Assembly: GCA_001507425.1 (NCBI GenBank)
Contig: LMAJ01000004.1
Coordinates: 365,365-429,364, forward strand
DNA: 64,000 nt
Source: Flavobacteriaceae bacterium CRH
Lineage (GTDB): Bacteria > Bacteroidota > Bacteroidia > Flavobacteriales > Flavobacteriaceae
Reading direction: 5' to 3'
The notes under the pieces: model-generated
The model's input: only the letters and a program-made list of their open reading frames with translations
Database searches by the model: none
What the model was told of the DNA's origin: nothing
Part shown: piece by piece, positions 36,629-46,815 of the stretch
Layout: every line of letters starts with the position of its first letter
How positions within the stretch are numbered: position 1 is the stretch's first letter
Translations under genes and position numbers: made by a program

Positions 36629-38302
36629 TTAATTATCGGTAACGCAACCTGTAGAAGCGCTTGAAACCGATCTTGCGTATTTAAGTAAAACTCCTTTTGT
36701 AACTTTTAACGGTGGTTGAACCCAAGCCGCTTTTCGAGCTGCAAATTCTTCGTCAGATATCTTCAGGTCGATGGTATTTTTTACAGCATCAATGGCAATT
36801 AAATCACCATCTTTTACCAAAGCAATACCTCCGCCGTCAAAAGCCTCTGGTGTAATGTGTCCTACGACAAAGCCATGTGAACCTCCCGAGAATCTTCCGT
36901 CTGTGATCAGTGCACAAGTGCTTCCTAATCCGGCTCCAATAATCGCAGATGTAGGTTTAAGCATTTCAGGCATCCCCGGACCACCTTTTGGTCCACAATA
37001 CCTGATGACGACTACATTTCCTGGTTTTATTTTTCCGGCTTCAAGACCTGGAATTACTTCAAATTCTCCTTCAAATACAACAGCAGGGCCTTCAAAATAT
37101 TCTCCTTCTTTTCCGCTGATTTTTGCCACAGCACCTTCAGAAGCTAGATTTCCGTATAAAACCTGAATATTTCCTGTTGGTTTTAATGCTTTTTGAATTT
37201 CATGAATTACTTGTTGTCCGTCTTGTAAATCCGGAGTCGAAGCTAAATTCTCTGCAACTGTTTTTCCTGTTACTGTTAAACAATCTCCGTGAATCAATCC
37301 AACTTTCAATAAATATTTCATTACTGAAGGAATTCCTCCAGCCTCATGAATATCCTCCATCATATATTTACCACTTGGCTTCATGTCAGCCAAAACTGGC
37401 GTTCTATCGTTAATTGCCTGAAAATCATCCAGTGTAATTTTGATATCAACAGCGTGAGCCATTGCAATTAAGTGCATAACCGCATTTGTAGAACCTCCCA
37501 AAACAGCTACAATTGTAATAGCATTTTCGAAAGCTTTACGAGTCATGATATCTCTTGGCTTAATATCTTTTTCTAATAAAATTTTGATCGCTTCTCCGGC
37601 TGCAAGACATTCGTCTCTTTTTTCCTGGCTTAAAGCAGGATTTGAAGAGCTGTATGGTAAACTCATTCCTAATGCTTCAATGGCTGAAGACATTGTATTT
37701 GCTGTATACATTCCACCGCAAGCACCGGCTCCCGGACATGCATTTTGAATTACACCTTTAAAATCCTCTGGAGTAATTTCGTTTTTTACTTTTTTTCCTA
37801 AAGCTTCAAAAGCCGAAACAATGTTTAAAGATTCACCTTTCCATTTTCCTGAGTGAATTGAACCTCCGTAAACCATCATCGCCGGGCGGTTTAATCTTCC
37901 CATTGCGATTAATGCTCCCGGCATGTTTTTATCGCAGCCCGGAATAGCAATTACGCCATCGTACCATTGCGCTCCCACAACTGTTTCAATAGAATCTGCA
38001 ATTACATCACGGGAAACCAATGAAAAACGCATTCCTTCAGTTCCGTTTGAAATTCCGTCACTTACACCAATGGTATTAAAAATAAGTCCGACCAGATTTG
38101 CATCCCAAACACCTTTTTTAACATCTTTTGCTAAATCATTCAAGTGCATGTTACATGTGTTACCATCGTAACCCATACTCACAATACCCACTTGTGCTTT
38201 TTTCAAATCTTCTTCAGTTAAACCAATACCGTACAACATGGCTTGCGCTGCAGGTTGTGTTTGATCTTGAGTGATGGTTTTGCTGTACTTATTTAATTCC
38301 AT
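36629..38302 (-). CDS. ilvD: Dihydroxy-acid dehydratase
   Basis: 557 residues from ATG at 38302 ([12 protein letters not shown]). A longer in-frame start at 38380 would translate the attenuator terminator and is rejected. Iron-sulfur cysteines and family motifs: [59 protein letters not shown]. It dehydrates dihydroxyisovalerate to 2-ketoisovalerate. First gene of ilvDBNC, directly behind the Ile/Val leader. Confidence 0.96.
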   Translation of the reverse strand: MELNKYSKTITQDQTQPAAQAMLYGIGLTEEDLKKAQVGIVSMGYDGNTCNMHLNDLAKDVKKGVWDANLVGLIFNTIGVSDGISNGTEGMRFSLVSRDVIADSIETVVGAQWYDGVIAIPGCDKNMPGALIAMGRLNRPAMMVYGGSIHSGKWKGESLNIVSAFEALGKKVKNEITPEDFKGVIQNACPGAGACGGMYTANTMSSAIEALGMSLPYSSSNPALSQEKRDECLAAGEAIKILLEKDIKPRDIMTRKAFENAITIVAVLGGSTNAVMHLIAMAHAVDIKITLDDFQAINDRTPVLADMKPSGKYMMEDIHEAGGIPSVMKYLLKVGLIHGDCLTVTGKTVAENLASTPDLQDGQQVIHEIQKALKPTGNIQVLYGNLASEGAVAKISGKEGEYFEGPAVVFEGEFEVIPGLEAGKIKPGNVVVIRYCGPKGGPGMPEMLKPTSAIIGAGLGSTCALITDGRFSGGSHGFVVGHITPEAFDGGGIALVKDGDLIAIDAVKNTIDLKISDEEFAARKAAWVQPPLKVTKGVLLKYARSVSSASTGCVTDN

Positions 38303-38330
38303 TATTGTATTATTTTTTTTAATTTTTATT

Positions 38331-38363
38331 CCAAAAAAAAACCTTCCAGTATTTGGAAGGTTT
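38331..38363 (-). terminator. Ilv attenuator terminator
   Basis: On the minus strand AAACCTTCCA, loop AATAC, TGGAAGGTTT, then a run of eight T. Perfect 10-bp stem (38354-38363 with 38339-38348). Lies between the Ile/Val leader stop (38387) and ilvD start (38302). Confidence 0.92.
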
Positions 38364-38398
38364 GTAATATAGTTTTTCAATTATATTTATACCATTCC
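38355..38398 (-). promoter_or_regulatory. Candidate antiterminator pairing of the ilv attenuator
   Basis: GGAATGGT (38398-38391), the last codons of the leader, can pair with ACCTTCC (38361-38355), the 5' arm of the terminator, over 7 bp with one bulged base. A ribosome stalled on the Ile or Val codons would leave it free; one at the stop codon would cover it. Same logic as the his attenuator. Confidence 0.6.
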
Positions 38399-38461
38399 TT
38401 GTGCAGATGTGCTAAACACATTGACAACAACGACAGAAGTAATAATAATTGAGATTTGCAT
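38387..38461 (-). CDS. Ile/Val leader peptide (attenuation peptide), 24 aa
   Basis: ATG at 38461-38459 opens a 24-codon frame: MQISIIITSVVVVNVFSTSA then QGMV, stop at 38387. Four Ile and six Val codons (ATC, ATT x3; GTC x2, GTT x2, GTG, GTA) among 24, clustered at positions 3-15. It is followed by a perfect terminator and then ilvD. Functionally equivalent to E. coli ilvL, though not homologous in sequence. No Leu codon is present, so leucine is probably not sensed. Confidence 0.9.
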   Translation of the reverse strand: MQISIIITSVVVVNVFSTSAQGMV

Positions 38462-38480
38462 TTTTATTTTCTTAGTGTTA

Positions 38481-38488
38481 CAAAAGTA
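38481..38488 (-). promoter_or_regulatory. -7 promoter element (TACTTTTG) of ilvDBNC
   Basis: On the minus strand TACTTTTG fits TAnnTTTG, 19 bp upstream of the leader ATG. It separates ilvDBNC transcription from leuB, which ends 83 bp upstream. Confidence 0.55.
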
Positions 38489-38570
38489 TGAAAACTTTAA
38501 GAACTAAAAAAATAAAATCTCAACATTTACAATACTTCTTGTTATTTATTTCAAAATTTTAATAAAAAAC

Positions 38571-39689
38571 TTAAACAATCGTCGATTGACCAATGTGTAC
38601 GTTATCATTATTAAAATAAAGCAAGTCATCTTTGCTGAAAATAAAATTTGAAACAAACTCCCCTACTTCATTAGTACCGAATTTTGAATCTGGTTTTAAA
38701 TCAACTGTAACAACTTTATATTCAATTGCTTTTTCAACCGCCTTATAGATGACATTAGCTTCTTTAGTTAATCCAAAATGCTCTAACAAAAGCGCTGCTG
38801 CTAAAATCGAAGCAATTGGGTTGGCGATGTTTTTTCCTTTTGCCTGCGGATATGATCCGTGAATTGGTTCAAACAAAGCATTTTTTTCTCCTAAAGATAC
38901 TGATGGCAGTAACCCAATTGATCCTGTAATTACACTGGCCTCATCAGATAAAATATCTCCGAATAAGTTCTCTGTCAAAATCACATCAAATTGTTTCGGA
39001 TTTAAAATTAACTGCATTGCTGCGTTATCAACAAATAAGAAATCAAGCTTAACATCCGGATAATTTTCGCTCACTTTCTGAACTACTTTTCTCCACAATC
39101 TTGAAGTTTCCAAAACATTTGCTTTGTCTACCATTGTTAGCTTTTTACGTCGTTTTTGTGCCGATTTAAAAGCTAAATGTGTGATTCTGGTGATTTCTTC
39201 TTCTGAATATTCACATAAATCTGAAGCATGTGTCCCTTCTTCATTAAGTGTTTTAGCTCCAAAATAAGCACCGCCTGTTAATTCTCTAAAAATTGTAAAA
39301 TCAGCTCCTTCAATAATTTCTCTTTTTAAGGGAGAAGCTTCAATTAATGCCTTGTAAGGTTTAATTGGACGAATATTCGCAAACAAACCTAATTCTTTAC
39401 GCAGCCTCAATAAACCTTGTTCAGGTCGAACTTTTGCATTCGGATTATTATCATATTTAGGATCTCCGATTGCTCCAAGCAAAACTGCATCAGTATTTAA
39501 ACAAAGATTTAGCGTTTGTTCCGGCAACGGATTTCCTGTTTTGTCAATGGCGATCGCCCCCATGAGCGCTTCTTCAAAAACAAATTCATGATTGTACACT
39601 TCGCCAATCGCATATAATGCTTTTTTGGCTTGTAAAATTACTTCCGGTCCAATTCCGTCTCCTGGTAAAACTGCTATTTTCAAATTCAT
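38571..39689 (-). CDS. leuB: 3-isopropylmalate dehydrogenase
   Basis: 372 residues. N-terminal LKIAVLPGDGIGPEVILQAKK, RPEQGLLRLRKELGLFANIRP substrate arginines, RELTGGAYFG, catalytic Lys/Asp in VDKANVLETSRLWR and LTENLFGDILSDEAS, and NAD-loop HGSYPQAKGKNIANP. Oxidatively decarboxylates 3-isopropylmalate in leucine synthesis. About 96 bp downstream of leuA. Confidence 0.96.
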   Translation of the reverse strand: MNLKIAVLPGDGIGPEVILQAKKALYAIGEVYNHEFVFEEALMGAIAIDKTGNPLPEQTLNLCLNTDAVLLGAIGDPKYDNNPNAKVRPEQGLLRLRKELGLFANIRPIKPYKALIEASPLKREIIEGADFTIFRELTGGAYFGAKTLNEEGTHASDLCEYSEEEITRITHLAFKSAQKRRKKLTMVDKANVLETSRLWRKVVQKVSENYPDVKLDFLFVDNAAMQLILNPKQFDVILTENLFGDILSDEASVITGSIGLLPSVSLGEKNALFEPIHGSYPQAKGKNIANPIASILAAALLLEHFGLTKEANVIYKAVEKAIEYKVVTVDLKPDSKFGTNEVGEFVSNFIFSKDDLLYFNNDNVHIGQSTIV

Positions 39690-39785
39690 AACGTCTCGTT
39701 CTTTATGTATTTAAATCTTTATTTGTGTCTTTCTTCTTTGTTCTATTCTCTATTTTCTATTGTCTATTCTCTTTTCTCTTTTCAA

Positions 39786-40967
<1,182 letters not shown>

Positions 40968-40996
40968 TTATTTAATGTAATTTCACATCTTGATAA

Positions 40997-41004
40997 CAAA
41001 TATA
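40997..41004 (-). promoter_or_regulatory. -7 promoter element (TATATTTG) of leuAB
   Basis: On the minus strand TATATTTG fits TAnnTTTG, 29 bp upstream of leuA. A hairpin-like palindrome (AATTTCATTAAAATGAAATT type, about 41026-41046) lies just upstream and may be an operator. No leucine-codon leader is seen. Confidence 0.45.
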
Positions 41005-41116
41005 TATTGTACATTATAAGTATGAAATTCATTTTAATGAAATTATACTGTTTATAACACAATTTATAACGTATTAAACAACTAAAAACCAATAAGTTAC
41101 ACTATTATATTTTACA

Positions 41117-42661
41117 ATGGCTAACCATCAAAAAGATTTCTTATTTGTATTAATAAAATCACTTTCTAAATCTGAAAAAAGACAATTTAAGATTTTTGCA
41201 AGCCGTTTAGAAACGAGTTCAAATACCAAATTCATCGAATTATTTAATATTTTAGATAAATCTGAAACCTATGATGAAAAGCTTATTTTAAAGAGCGGCA
41301 TCATCAAAAAAATACAGTTATCTAACTTAAAATCATATTTATACAAGCAAATATTAGTTAGTATTCGATTGAATATTCCGAGTCAGAACATTCGATATCA
41401 GTTGCGCGAACAAATTGATTTTGCAGGTATTTTATATAATAAAGGATTGTATAAACAGAGTTTAAAAATTCTGGATAAAACAAAAATGATTGCGCTTGAA
41501 AATGATGAAAAATACATGGCGTATGAAATTGTTGAATTCGAAAAACTAATAGAATCACAATATATTACCCGAAGTATTCAGGGCCGCGCAGATGAATTGG
41601 TTATTCAGGCCAAAGAATTGAATTACCGAAATACAATTTCAAGTAAATTATCAAACTTATCGCTTCAGCTTTACGGAATCATGCTTAAAACCGGTTACGT
41701 AAAAAACGATGAAGAATATAAATCTATTGATGATTATTTCAATAAACATATTGCAAAATTAGACGAAACCAAGTTTGGATTTCGTGAAAAATACTGGTTT
41801 TATAATGCGAATCTTTGGCGTAGTTTTCTGGTTCAGGACTTTTTAGCGAGTTATAAATATGCTTATAAATGGGTTACTTTATTTTATGATAATCCGAATA
41901 TGATTTATCAGAATCCGGTATTCTTCCTAAAAGGAAATCATTATTTTTTGGAGTCCTTATATATGTTGAAATATAAATCGAATTTCAAGAAATATTTATC
42001 GCTTTTAGAACAAACTATTCAGGATGATAAATTTCCTGTAAATGACAACATTGCATCACTATCATTTTTATATATCTATAATAATAAGCTAAACCTTCAT
42101 ATTTTGGAAGGAACTTTTGCGGAAAGCGAATATTTGATTCCTGAAATTTTAGATAAAATAAAATTACACAGCGAACATCTTGACGAACATCACGAAATGT
42201 TGTTTTTCTATAAAATTGCTTCTATTTATTTTGGAAATGAAAAGTATACAGAATGTATTTTTTACTTAGATAAAATCATTAACAACAAGAACTTAAGCAT
42301 GCGCGAGGATTTAATGTGTTTTGCAAGACTTTTGTCTTTAATTGCACATTATGAGTTAGGAAAAGATTATTATTTAGAAAACCACCTTAAAAGCACATAC
42401 AAGTTTCTACTGAAAATGAACGACTTACATGAAGTTCAAAAGGAAATTATTAAGTTTTTAAGAAATTTGAATAACTTTTATCCTGCTGATATTAAGAAAG
42501 AATTCAAAAAAATGCATGCCCGTTTTGTTGAGCTTGAAAAGAATACTTACGAAAAAAGAGCTTTTTTATATCTGGATATTATTTCATGGCTTGAAAGCAA
42601 AATCGAAAACCGCAAAATTGCTGATATAATAAAGGAGAAAGCAAAATTGAATAGTCGATAA
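41117..42661 (+). CDS. Conserved hypothetical helical protein, 514 aa
   Basis: No known domain recognised. The protein is soluble, highly helical and rich in Lys, Leu, Tyr and Asn; repeating helix pairs (e.g. KFIELFNILDKSETYDEKLI, AGILYNKGLYKQSLKILDK, KYTECIFYLDKIINNKNL) suggest a TPR-like solenoid. Begins MANHQKDFLFVLIKSLSKSEKR, a start seen in related Flavobacteriaceae proteins. Diverges from leuA, with a terminator after it. Its role is unknown. Confidence 0.75.
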   Translation: MANHQKDFLFVLIKSLSKSEKRQFKIFASRLETSSNTKFIELFNILDKSETYDEKLILKSGIIKKIQLSNLKSYLYKQILVSIRLNIPSQNIRYQLREQIDFAGILYNKGLYKQSLKILDKTKMIALENDEKYMAYEIVEFEKLIESQYITRSIQGRADELVIQAKELNYRNTISSKLSNLSLQLYGIMLKTGYVKNDEEYKSIDDYFNKHIAKLDETKFGFREKYWFYNANLWRSFLVQDFLASYKYAYKWVTLFYDNPNMIYQNPVFFLKGNHYFLESLYMLKYKSNFKKYLSLLEQTIQDDKFPVNDNIASLSFLYIYNNKLNLHILEGTFAESEYLIPEILDKIKLHSEHLDEHHEMLFFYKIASIYFGNEKYTECIFYLDKIINNKNLSMREDLMCFARLLSLIAHYELGKDYYLENHLKSTYKFLLKMNDLHEVQKEIIKFLRNLNNFYPADIKKEFKKMHARFVELEKNTYEKRAFLYLDIISWLESKIENRKIADIIKEKAKLNSR

Positions 42662-42684
42662 GGTTTAAATTCTGGTAAAATAAT

Positions 42685-42717
42685 AAAGCCGACAGATTTT
42701 AGAAAACTGTCGGCTTT
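42685..42717. terminator. Terminator
   Basis: AAAGCCGACAG (42685-42695) and CTGTCGGCTTT (42707-42717), 11-bp perfect stem with an 11-nt loop. Between the convergent helical protein (+) and bacteriocin-like peptide (-). Confidence 0.88.
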
Positions 42718-42730
42718 GTAAACTTATTAA

Positions 42731-42937
42731 TTAACGACAATAACAACATGTAGAAGTTCCCTGAAGGCAAATATCTCCTTGACCTGGCGTATTAGAGAGT
42801 ACTCCGCCAGCTTCTCCGCACAATCTATCGCATAAACCAATTGTTGGATTTACATAGGGAAGTCCGTTTCCAAAAATGGATTTCTGTGCATTTTTACTTA
42901 AAATTTCAATGTTTTTTAGGTTTTTTAAATTTTTCAT
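42731..42937 (-). CDS. Bacteriocin-like / RiPP-like precursor peptide, 68 aa, six Cys
   Basis: From ATG at 42937 (a longer frame from 43009 exists but adds an unlikely extension). The leader MKNLKNLKNIEILSKNAQKS followed by IFGNG is the type seen in Bacteroidota bacteriocin-like peptides with a GG-like processing site; here the site reads GNG instead of GG. The core of about 45 residues is Gly-rich with six Cys (GLCDRLC, DICLQ, STCCYCR end). The Cys may form disulfides or be modified. No ABC transporter or modification enzyme lies nearby, so it would have to use one encoded elsewhere. Function inferred from leader type only. Confidence 0.65.
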   Translation of the reverse strand: MKNLKNLKNIEILSKNAQKSIFGNGLPYVNPTIGLCDRLCGEAGGVLSNTPGQGDICLQGTSTCCYCR

Positions 42938-43280
42938 AATAGCATAATTTGTTTTTTTCCTACTCTTTAGCTTTTCGGATATCGCTTTAATCTGTTGTAT
43001 ATAAAACATTTACCAAAAGATTATCGCGATCTAAATTAAAGAATAAAATAATAATATTCGTACATTTTATAAAGTATTATTTTAAGTAATAATAAATAAA
43101 CCTAAAAGATTTTATCTAATTAAAACCTGAAAAGGATTATTGACTTTATTTATGGGATTCTGTTATATGATTATACTTTGTCGAAATCATAAAATGCGTA
43201 AAATAAAAAAGCCAGAATTAAAAAATTCTGGCTTTTTTATTGGAATTTGGAATTTAAAAAATTGAAAATTAATCTAATTT
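42938..43280. other. Non-coding spacer with terminator
   Basis: About 340 bp between the peptide gene and ndh. No reliable ORF. Holds the terminator at 43205-43238 and presumably the peptide promoter; TAATCTTTTGG near 43013-43023 (minus strand) is only an imperfect -7 match. Confidence 0.4.
43205..43238. terminator. Terminator after ndh
   Basis: AAAAAAGCCAGAATT (43205-43219), loop AAAA, AATTCTGGCTTTTTT (43224-43238): perfect 15-bp stem with T-run in both directions. Confidence 0.92.
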
Positions 43281-44540
43281 TCAACTTCTCTTATCCGGTC
43301 TAATAATCATTCGAAGAGATTGATCACTGGCAAAGTAAGCAATCATCCAGTTATAAAAAGTTTTTAATCTGTTTCTATATGTTATTAATGAAATCAAATG
43401 AATAAACAACCAGATAACCCAGGCAAAAAATCCTTTGAAGTGCCATTTCGGACTTGGTAAGTCTACAACTGCTTTGTTTTTTCCGATAATCGCCATAGAA
43501 CCTTTGTCATTGTAAGCAAAAGGTTTAAGAGGTTTGTTTTTAACGGTTGCTTTAAAGTTTTTTGCTAAATTTAATCCTTGCTGAATGGCAACCTGAGCCA
43601 CTTGCGGATGTCCGTCAGGGAAATTTTTATCTCCGGCTAAAATCGCTGTATCACCAATAGCATAAATATTTTCAAGACCATTTACCTTATTGTATTGATC
43701 TGTTGCCATACGTCGGCCGCGACCGTAACTTTCTTTTGGAATTCCTTCGAAAATTTTTGCCGAAACTCCCGCAGCCCAAATTAAGTTTTTGGTTTTGATA
43801 GTTTCTCCATTTTCAAAATGAACCGTATCATCCACATAATCTGTAACTCGGCTATGCAGTTTTACAACAACGCCTAGTTTAGTAAGGGCTTCTAAAGTAT
43901 CTTTTTGAGAAGCCTCACTCATTGGCGCCAGCAGAGCATCGCCTCCATCAACCAAATAAACATTGCTTGCAGAGGTTTCTAATTCCGGATATTCTTTAAG
44001 AAGTATATTTTTTCGCATTTCAGCAAACATTCCTGAAACTTCTACTCCTGTTGGGCCGCCTCCGGCAACAACAATTGTTAATAATTTACGGCGTTTACGA
44101 ATATCTTTTGTAATAGCTGCTTTTTCAAGGTTTTTAAGTAATGTATTTCGCATTTCGATGGCATCATTTAAGGTTTTCATCGGAATAGCGTTTTTCATTA
44201 CGTTTTCCATACCAAAATAACTTGTTTCTGCGCCAGTTGCAAAAACCAAATAGTCATAAGTCACTTCGCCATTATTAAGTATAATTTTCTTCTCGGCAGG
44301 AACTACAGAAAGTAATTCTCCTAAACGAAATTCAAGGTTTTTTTTACCTGCAAAAAATTTTCTGAAAGGATAACTAATGCTTGAGGGTTCTAAAAAAGCA
44401 GTAGCAACCTGATATATTAGTGGTGGAAAAAAATTATAATTGTTTTTATCTACAAGTGTTACTTGTATTTCAGGCTGGTTGACAAGTTCTTTTGCAAGAT
44501 TTATTCCTGCAAAACCACCTCCAATAATGACTATTTTCAT
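43281..44540 (-). CDS. Type II NADH dehydrogenase (NDH-2)
   Basis: 419 residues. N-terminal FAD dinucleotide motif IVIIGGGFAGINLAKEL, second NAD-binding motif VVAGGGPTGVEVSGMFAEM near residue 160, and IYAIGDTAIL, then the quinone-site AQVAIQQG segment. The C-terminal 60 residues include an amphipathic/hydrophobic stretch (FKGFFAWVIWLFIHLISLI) for peripheral membrane anchoring. Transfers electrons from NADH to quinone without proton pumping. Confidence 0.92.
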   Translation of the reverse strand: MKIVIIGGGFAGINLAKELVNQPEIQVTLVDKNNYNFFPPLIYQVATAFLEPSSISYPFRKFFAGKKNLEFRLGELLSVVPAEKKIILNNGEVTYDYLVFATGAETSYFGMENVMKNAIPMKTLNDAIEMRNTLLKNLEKAAITKDIRKRRKLLTIVVAGGGPTGVEVSGMFAEMRKNILLKEYPELETSASNVYLVDGGDALLAPMSEASQKDTLEALTKLGVVVKLHSRVTDYVDDTVHFENGETIKTKNLIWAAGVSAKIFEGIPKESYGRGRRMATDQYNKVNGLENIYAIGDTAILAGDKNFPDGHPQVAQVAIQQGLNLAKNFKATVKNKPLKPFAYNDKGSMAIIGKNKAVVDLPSPKWHFKGFFAWVIWLFIHLISLITYRNRLKTFYNWMIAYFASDQSLRMIIRPDKRS

Positions 44541-44664
44541 ATATGTTGTTTATTAGATAGGATTTATGAGTAAAACTATTCTGCTTGTTGCAGTTTTATA
44601 AATTTAACATTATAATTTCAAATACAAAACCTCTTTTTGAGTTTTATTTTAAAATATTTTGATC

Positions 44665-45189
44665 TCAATTTACCAATTTAAGTTTCATCATAAGATCTGT
44701 TTGCTCGTCATTTCCAAGCTTAAAAATATGCTTGTCAAATTCAACAAAACCATTTTTTTCATAAAAACGAGCTGCTCTGTAATTTTGCTCCCAAACTCCC
44801 AGCCAGACATATTCAGCTTTTTTGTTTTTGGCTATCTGAATTGCCTTTTCGTAAAGTAATTGGCCTACTTTCTTTCCATGAAATTCTTTTAGAACATAGA
44901 TCCTTTCAATTTCAAGGGCTTTGCTGTCTTTTAATTCAGTTTGAGAGTCTCCAAAATTTACTTTTAAATACCCAATTGCTTCATTTTGTAAAATAGCAAA
45001 ATAGAACTCAGAATTTTCATTGGTAAGTTCTGCAGTCAGTTTTTCAACTGAAAACTTTTCGTCCAAATACTTTTTCATATTTTCATCAGAATTTGATTCT
45101 GAAAAGGTATCCTGAAAAGTTTGTCGGCCAATTTTTTGCAACTGATTAATTTCGTTTAAAGCTATTTTTCTTATTTCGATAGTTTCCAT
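44665..45189 (-). CDS. GNAT-family N-acetyltransferase
   Basis: 174 residues with the acetyl-CoA motif A region IERIYVLKEFHGKKVGQLLYEKA (R/Q-x-x-G-K/x-x-L type), followed by VWLGVWEQNYRAARFYEKNGF, the motif B and Tyr-rich C-terminus of many GNATs. Begins METIEIRKIALNEINQLQ. Substrate unknown; could be a diamine/spermidine or small amine acetylase. Single gene. Confidence 0.88.
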   Translation of the reverse strand: METIEIRKIALNEINQLQKIGRQTFQDTFSESNSDENMKKYLDEKFSVEKLTAELTNENSEFYFAILQNEAIGYLKVNFGDSQTELKDSKALEIERIYVLKEFHGKKVGQLLYEKAIQIAKNKKAEYVWLGVWEQNYRAARFYEKNGFVEFDKHIFKLGNDEQTDLMMKLKLVN

Positions 45190-45269
45190 AAATAAACTGT
45201 GTTGTATTTTTGAAGTTTAAAAACTCATAAAAATACAACACAAATCAGGAAAAATAAAAATCTAAAATG

Positions 45270-46604
45270 TTACTTTTTGAATTTTTTAACAGGCTTTTCT
45301 GTTACTTCAACTTTATTTTGTAAAACATAATTCGCTAACAATTTCTCAATTAATTCGTCTTTAGTAAGATGATGAAAAACCGTTTTTACTTTTGTTTTTA
45401 AATCCGCCGAAATATCGTGATTGGGTTTTGTTTTGAATATTTGTTTCGCCCATAAAAGCGTATTGTTTTCTTCTAAACTTACTACAGAAGGTTTTTGAAA
45501 TTGGGTAAATTTAATTCCTAATTCTTTTTCGAATTCCGGAATTTCAACGACTTCTTCCTCTTGCAAAACCGTTAAGGAAAGCCCCTTTGCTCCTGCTCTT
45601 GCTGTTCTTCCGCTGCGGTGAACGTAGTTTTCATAAGTGTCCGGCAAATGGTAATTTACAACATAAGAAATTTCCTTTACGTCAATTCCTCTTGCTGCCA
45701 AATCTGTAGCTACCAGAATATTAATATGTCCTTCACGAAATTGTTCCATGATTCTGTCACGAATTCCCTGTGATAAACTTCCGTGCAGTGCTCCCGAAGA
45801 AAAACGATTTATAGCCAGGTTTTTGGCCAATTTATTAACTGCTGCTTTAGTTTTACAGAAAATAATGCCGCGTTCTCCATCTTTAGAATTTAAAAAATGC
45901 ATTAAAACGTCTAATTTTTCAATGGGGTCAACAACAATATATTCATGATCAATTCCTTGGTTACCAACAGTTTCCATGCTAGCGCTAACCTGAACCACGT
46001 TTTTGTTTAAGTAATTCTGAATCAGTTGTTTTATTGTTCCGGGCAAAGTTGCCGAAAATAATAAAGTTCTATGTTTTTTAGGAAGTTCAGCAACAATTTC
46101 GTCCAGACTTTCTTTTAGGATTGAAACCATTTCATCAGCTTCATCTAAAACTAAATATTGAGTTTCTTTTAAATCAATTGCTTTACGCTGAATCAAATCG
46201 ATTAAACGTCCGGGTGTTGCCACAACAATATGAGTAGGTTGTGTCAATCGCTCGATTTGTGGTTTTATTGGAATTCCACCACAAGTTGAAGCTATAGATA
46301 TATTGGGAATATGTTTTCCGAAATCTTCTAAATTTCTAAATATTTGTTGTCCAAGTTCTCTGGTTGGAACCAAAATTATAGCCTGAACAATTGGAGATTC
46401 TGTATCTATCAATTGCAACAATGGCAATCCGAAAGCAGCTGTTTTTCCTGTTCCGGTTTTGGCTAAACCAACGACATCATGAGTTTCAGATAAAAGAAGC
46501 GGAATTGTTTTTTGCTGAATTTCTGTTGGTTCAACGATATTCAATTCGCTTAACGCTTTTAAAATTGGTGCTGAAACTCCTAACGATGAGAATTGTTTAG
46601 ACAT
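45270..46604 (-). CDS. DEAD-box RNA helicase
   Basis: 444 residues. Motifs in order: Q motif (FSSLGVSAPILKAL...TEIQQKTIP), I AKTGTGKT, Ia PTRELGQQ, Ib TPGR, II DEAD, III SAT, IV IIFCKTK, V ATDLAARGID, VI HRSGRTARAG. Short basic C-terminal tail ending KKFKK. Likely acts in RNA remodelling or ribosome assembly. The upstream terminator at 46692-46741 isolates it from the next helicase gene. Confidence 0.95.
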   Translation of the reverse strand: MSKQFSSLGVSAPILKALSELNIVEPTEIQQKTIPLLLSETHDVVGLAKTGTGKTAAFGLPLLQLIDTESPIVQAIILVPTRELGQQIFRNLEDFGKHIPNISIASTCGGIPIKPQIERLTQPTHIVVATPGRLIDLIQRKAIDLKETQYLVLDEADEMVSILKESLDEIVAELPKKHRTLLFSATLPGTIKQLIQNYLNKNVVQVSASMETVGNQGIDHEYIVVDPIEKLDVLMHFLNSKDGERGIIFCKTKAAVNKLAKNLAINRFSSGALHGSLSQGIRDRIMEQFREGHINILVATDLAARGIDVKEISYVVNYHLPDTYENYVHRSGRTARAGAKGLSLTVLQEEEVVEIPEFEKELGIKFTQFQKPSVVSLEENNTLLWAKQIFKTKPNHDISADLKTKVKTVFHHLTKDELIEKLLANYVLQNKVEVTEKPVKKFKK

Positions 46605-46691
46605 ATTTTTATTTTTGTTTATTTTGTTTTATTTGTTTCAGGTTTCATGTTGCTTTGAAAACTTAAAAAAATAAGATTTTATTAATTTATT

Positions 46692-46741
46692 AAAGGAGAA
46701 ATCGCAATAGAATTAATTACTCTAAATGCGATTTCTCCTTT
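46692..46741 (-). terminator. Terminator after the helicase gene at 46816
   Basis: AAAGGAGAAATCGCA (46692-46706) and TGCGATTTCTCCTTT (46727-46741): perfect 15-bp stem. Flanked on both sides by copies of the TTTCAGGTTTCATG / CATGAAACCTGAAAC dispersed repeat (46634-46650 and 46771-46800). Confidence 0.88.
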
Positions 46742-46815
46742 TAAGATTATAATTTTGTTTAGATTCCAACAAACCTGAAACATGAAACCTGAAACATGAA
46801 ACTTTTTGAACTAAA

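Noticed and set aside
36629..38380. Extended ilvD start at 38380
   Set aside because: The added codons come from the attenuator stem; the family N-terminus starts at 38302.
40968..41116. Leucine leader peptide upstream of leuA
   Set aside because: No short Leu-rich ORF and no terminator in the 149-bp gap; only a small palindrome.
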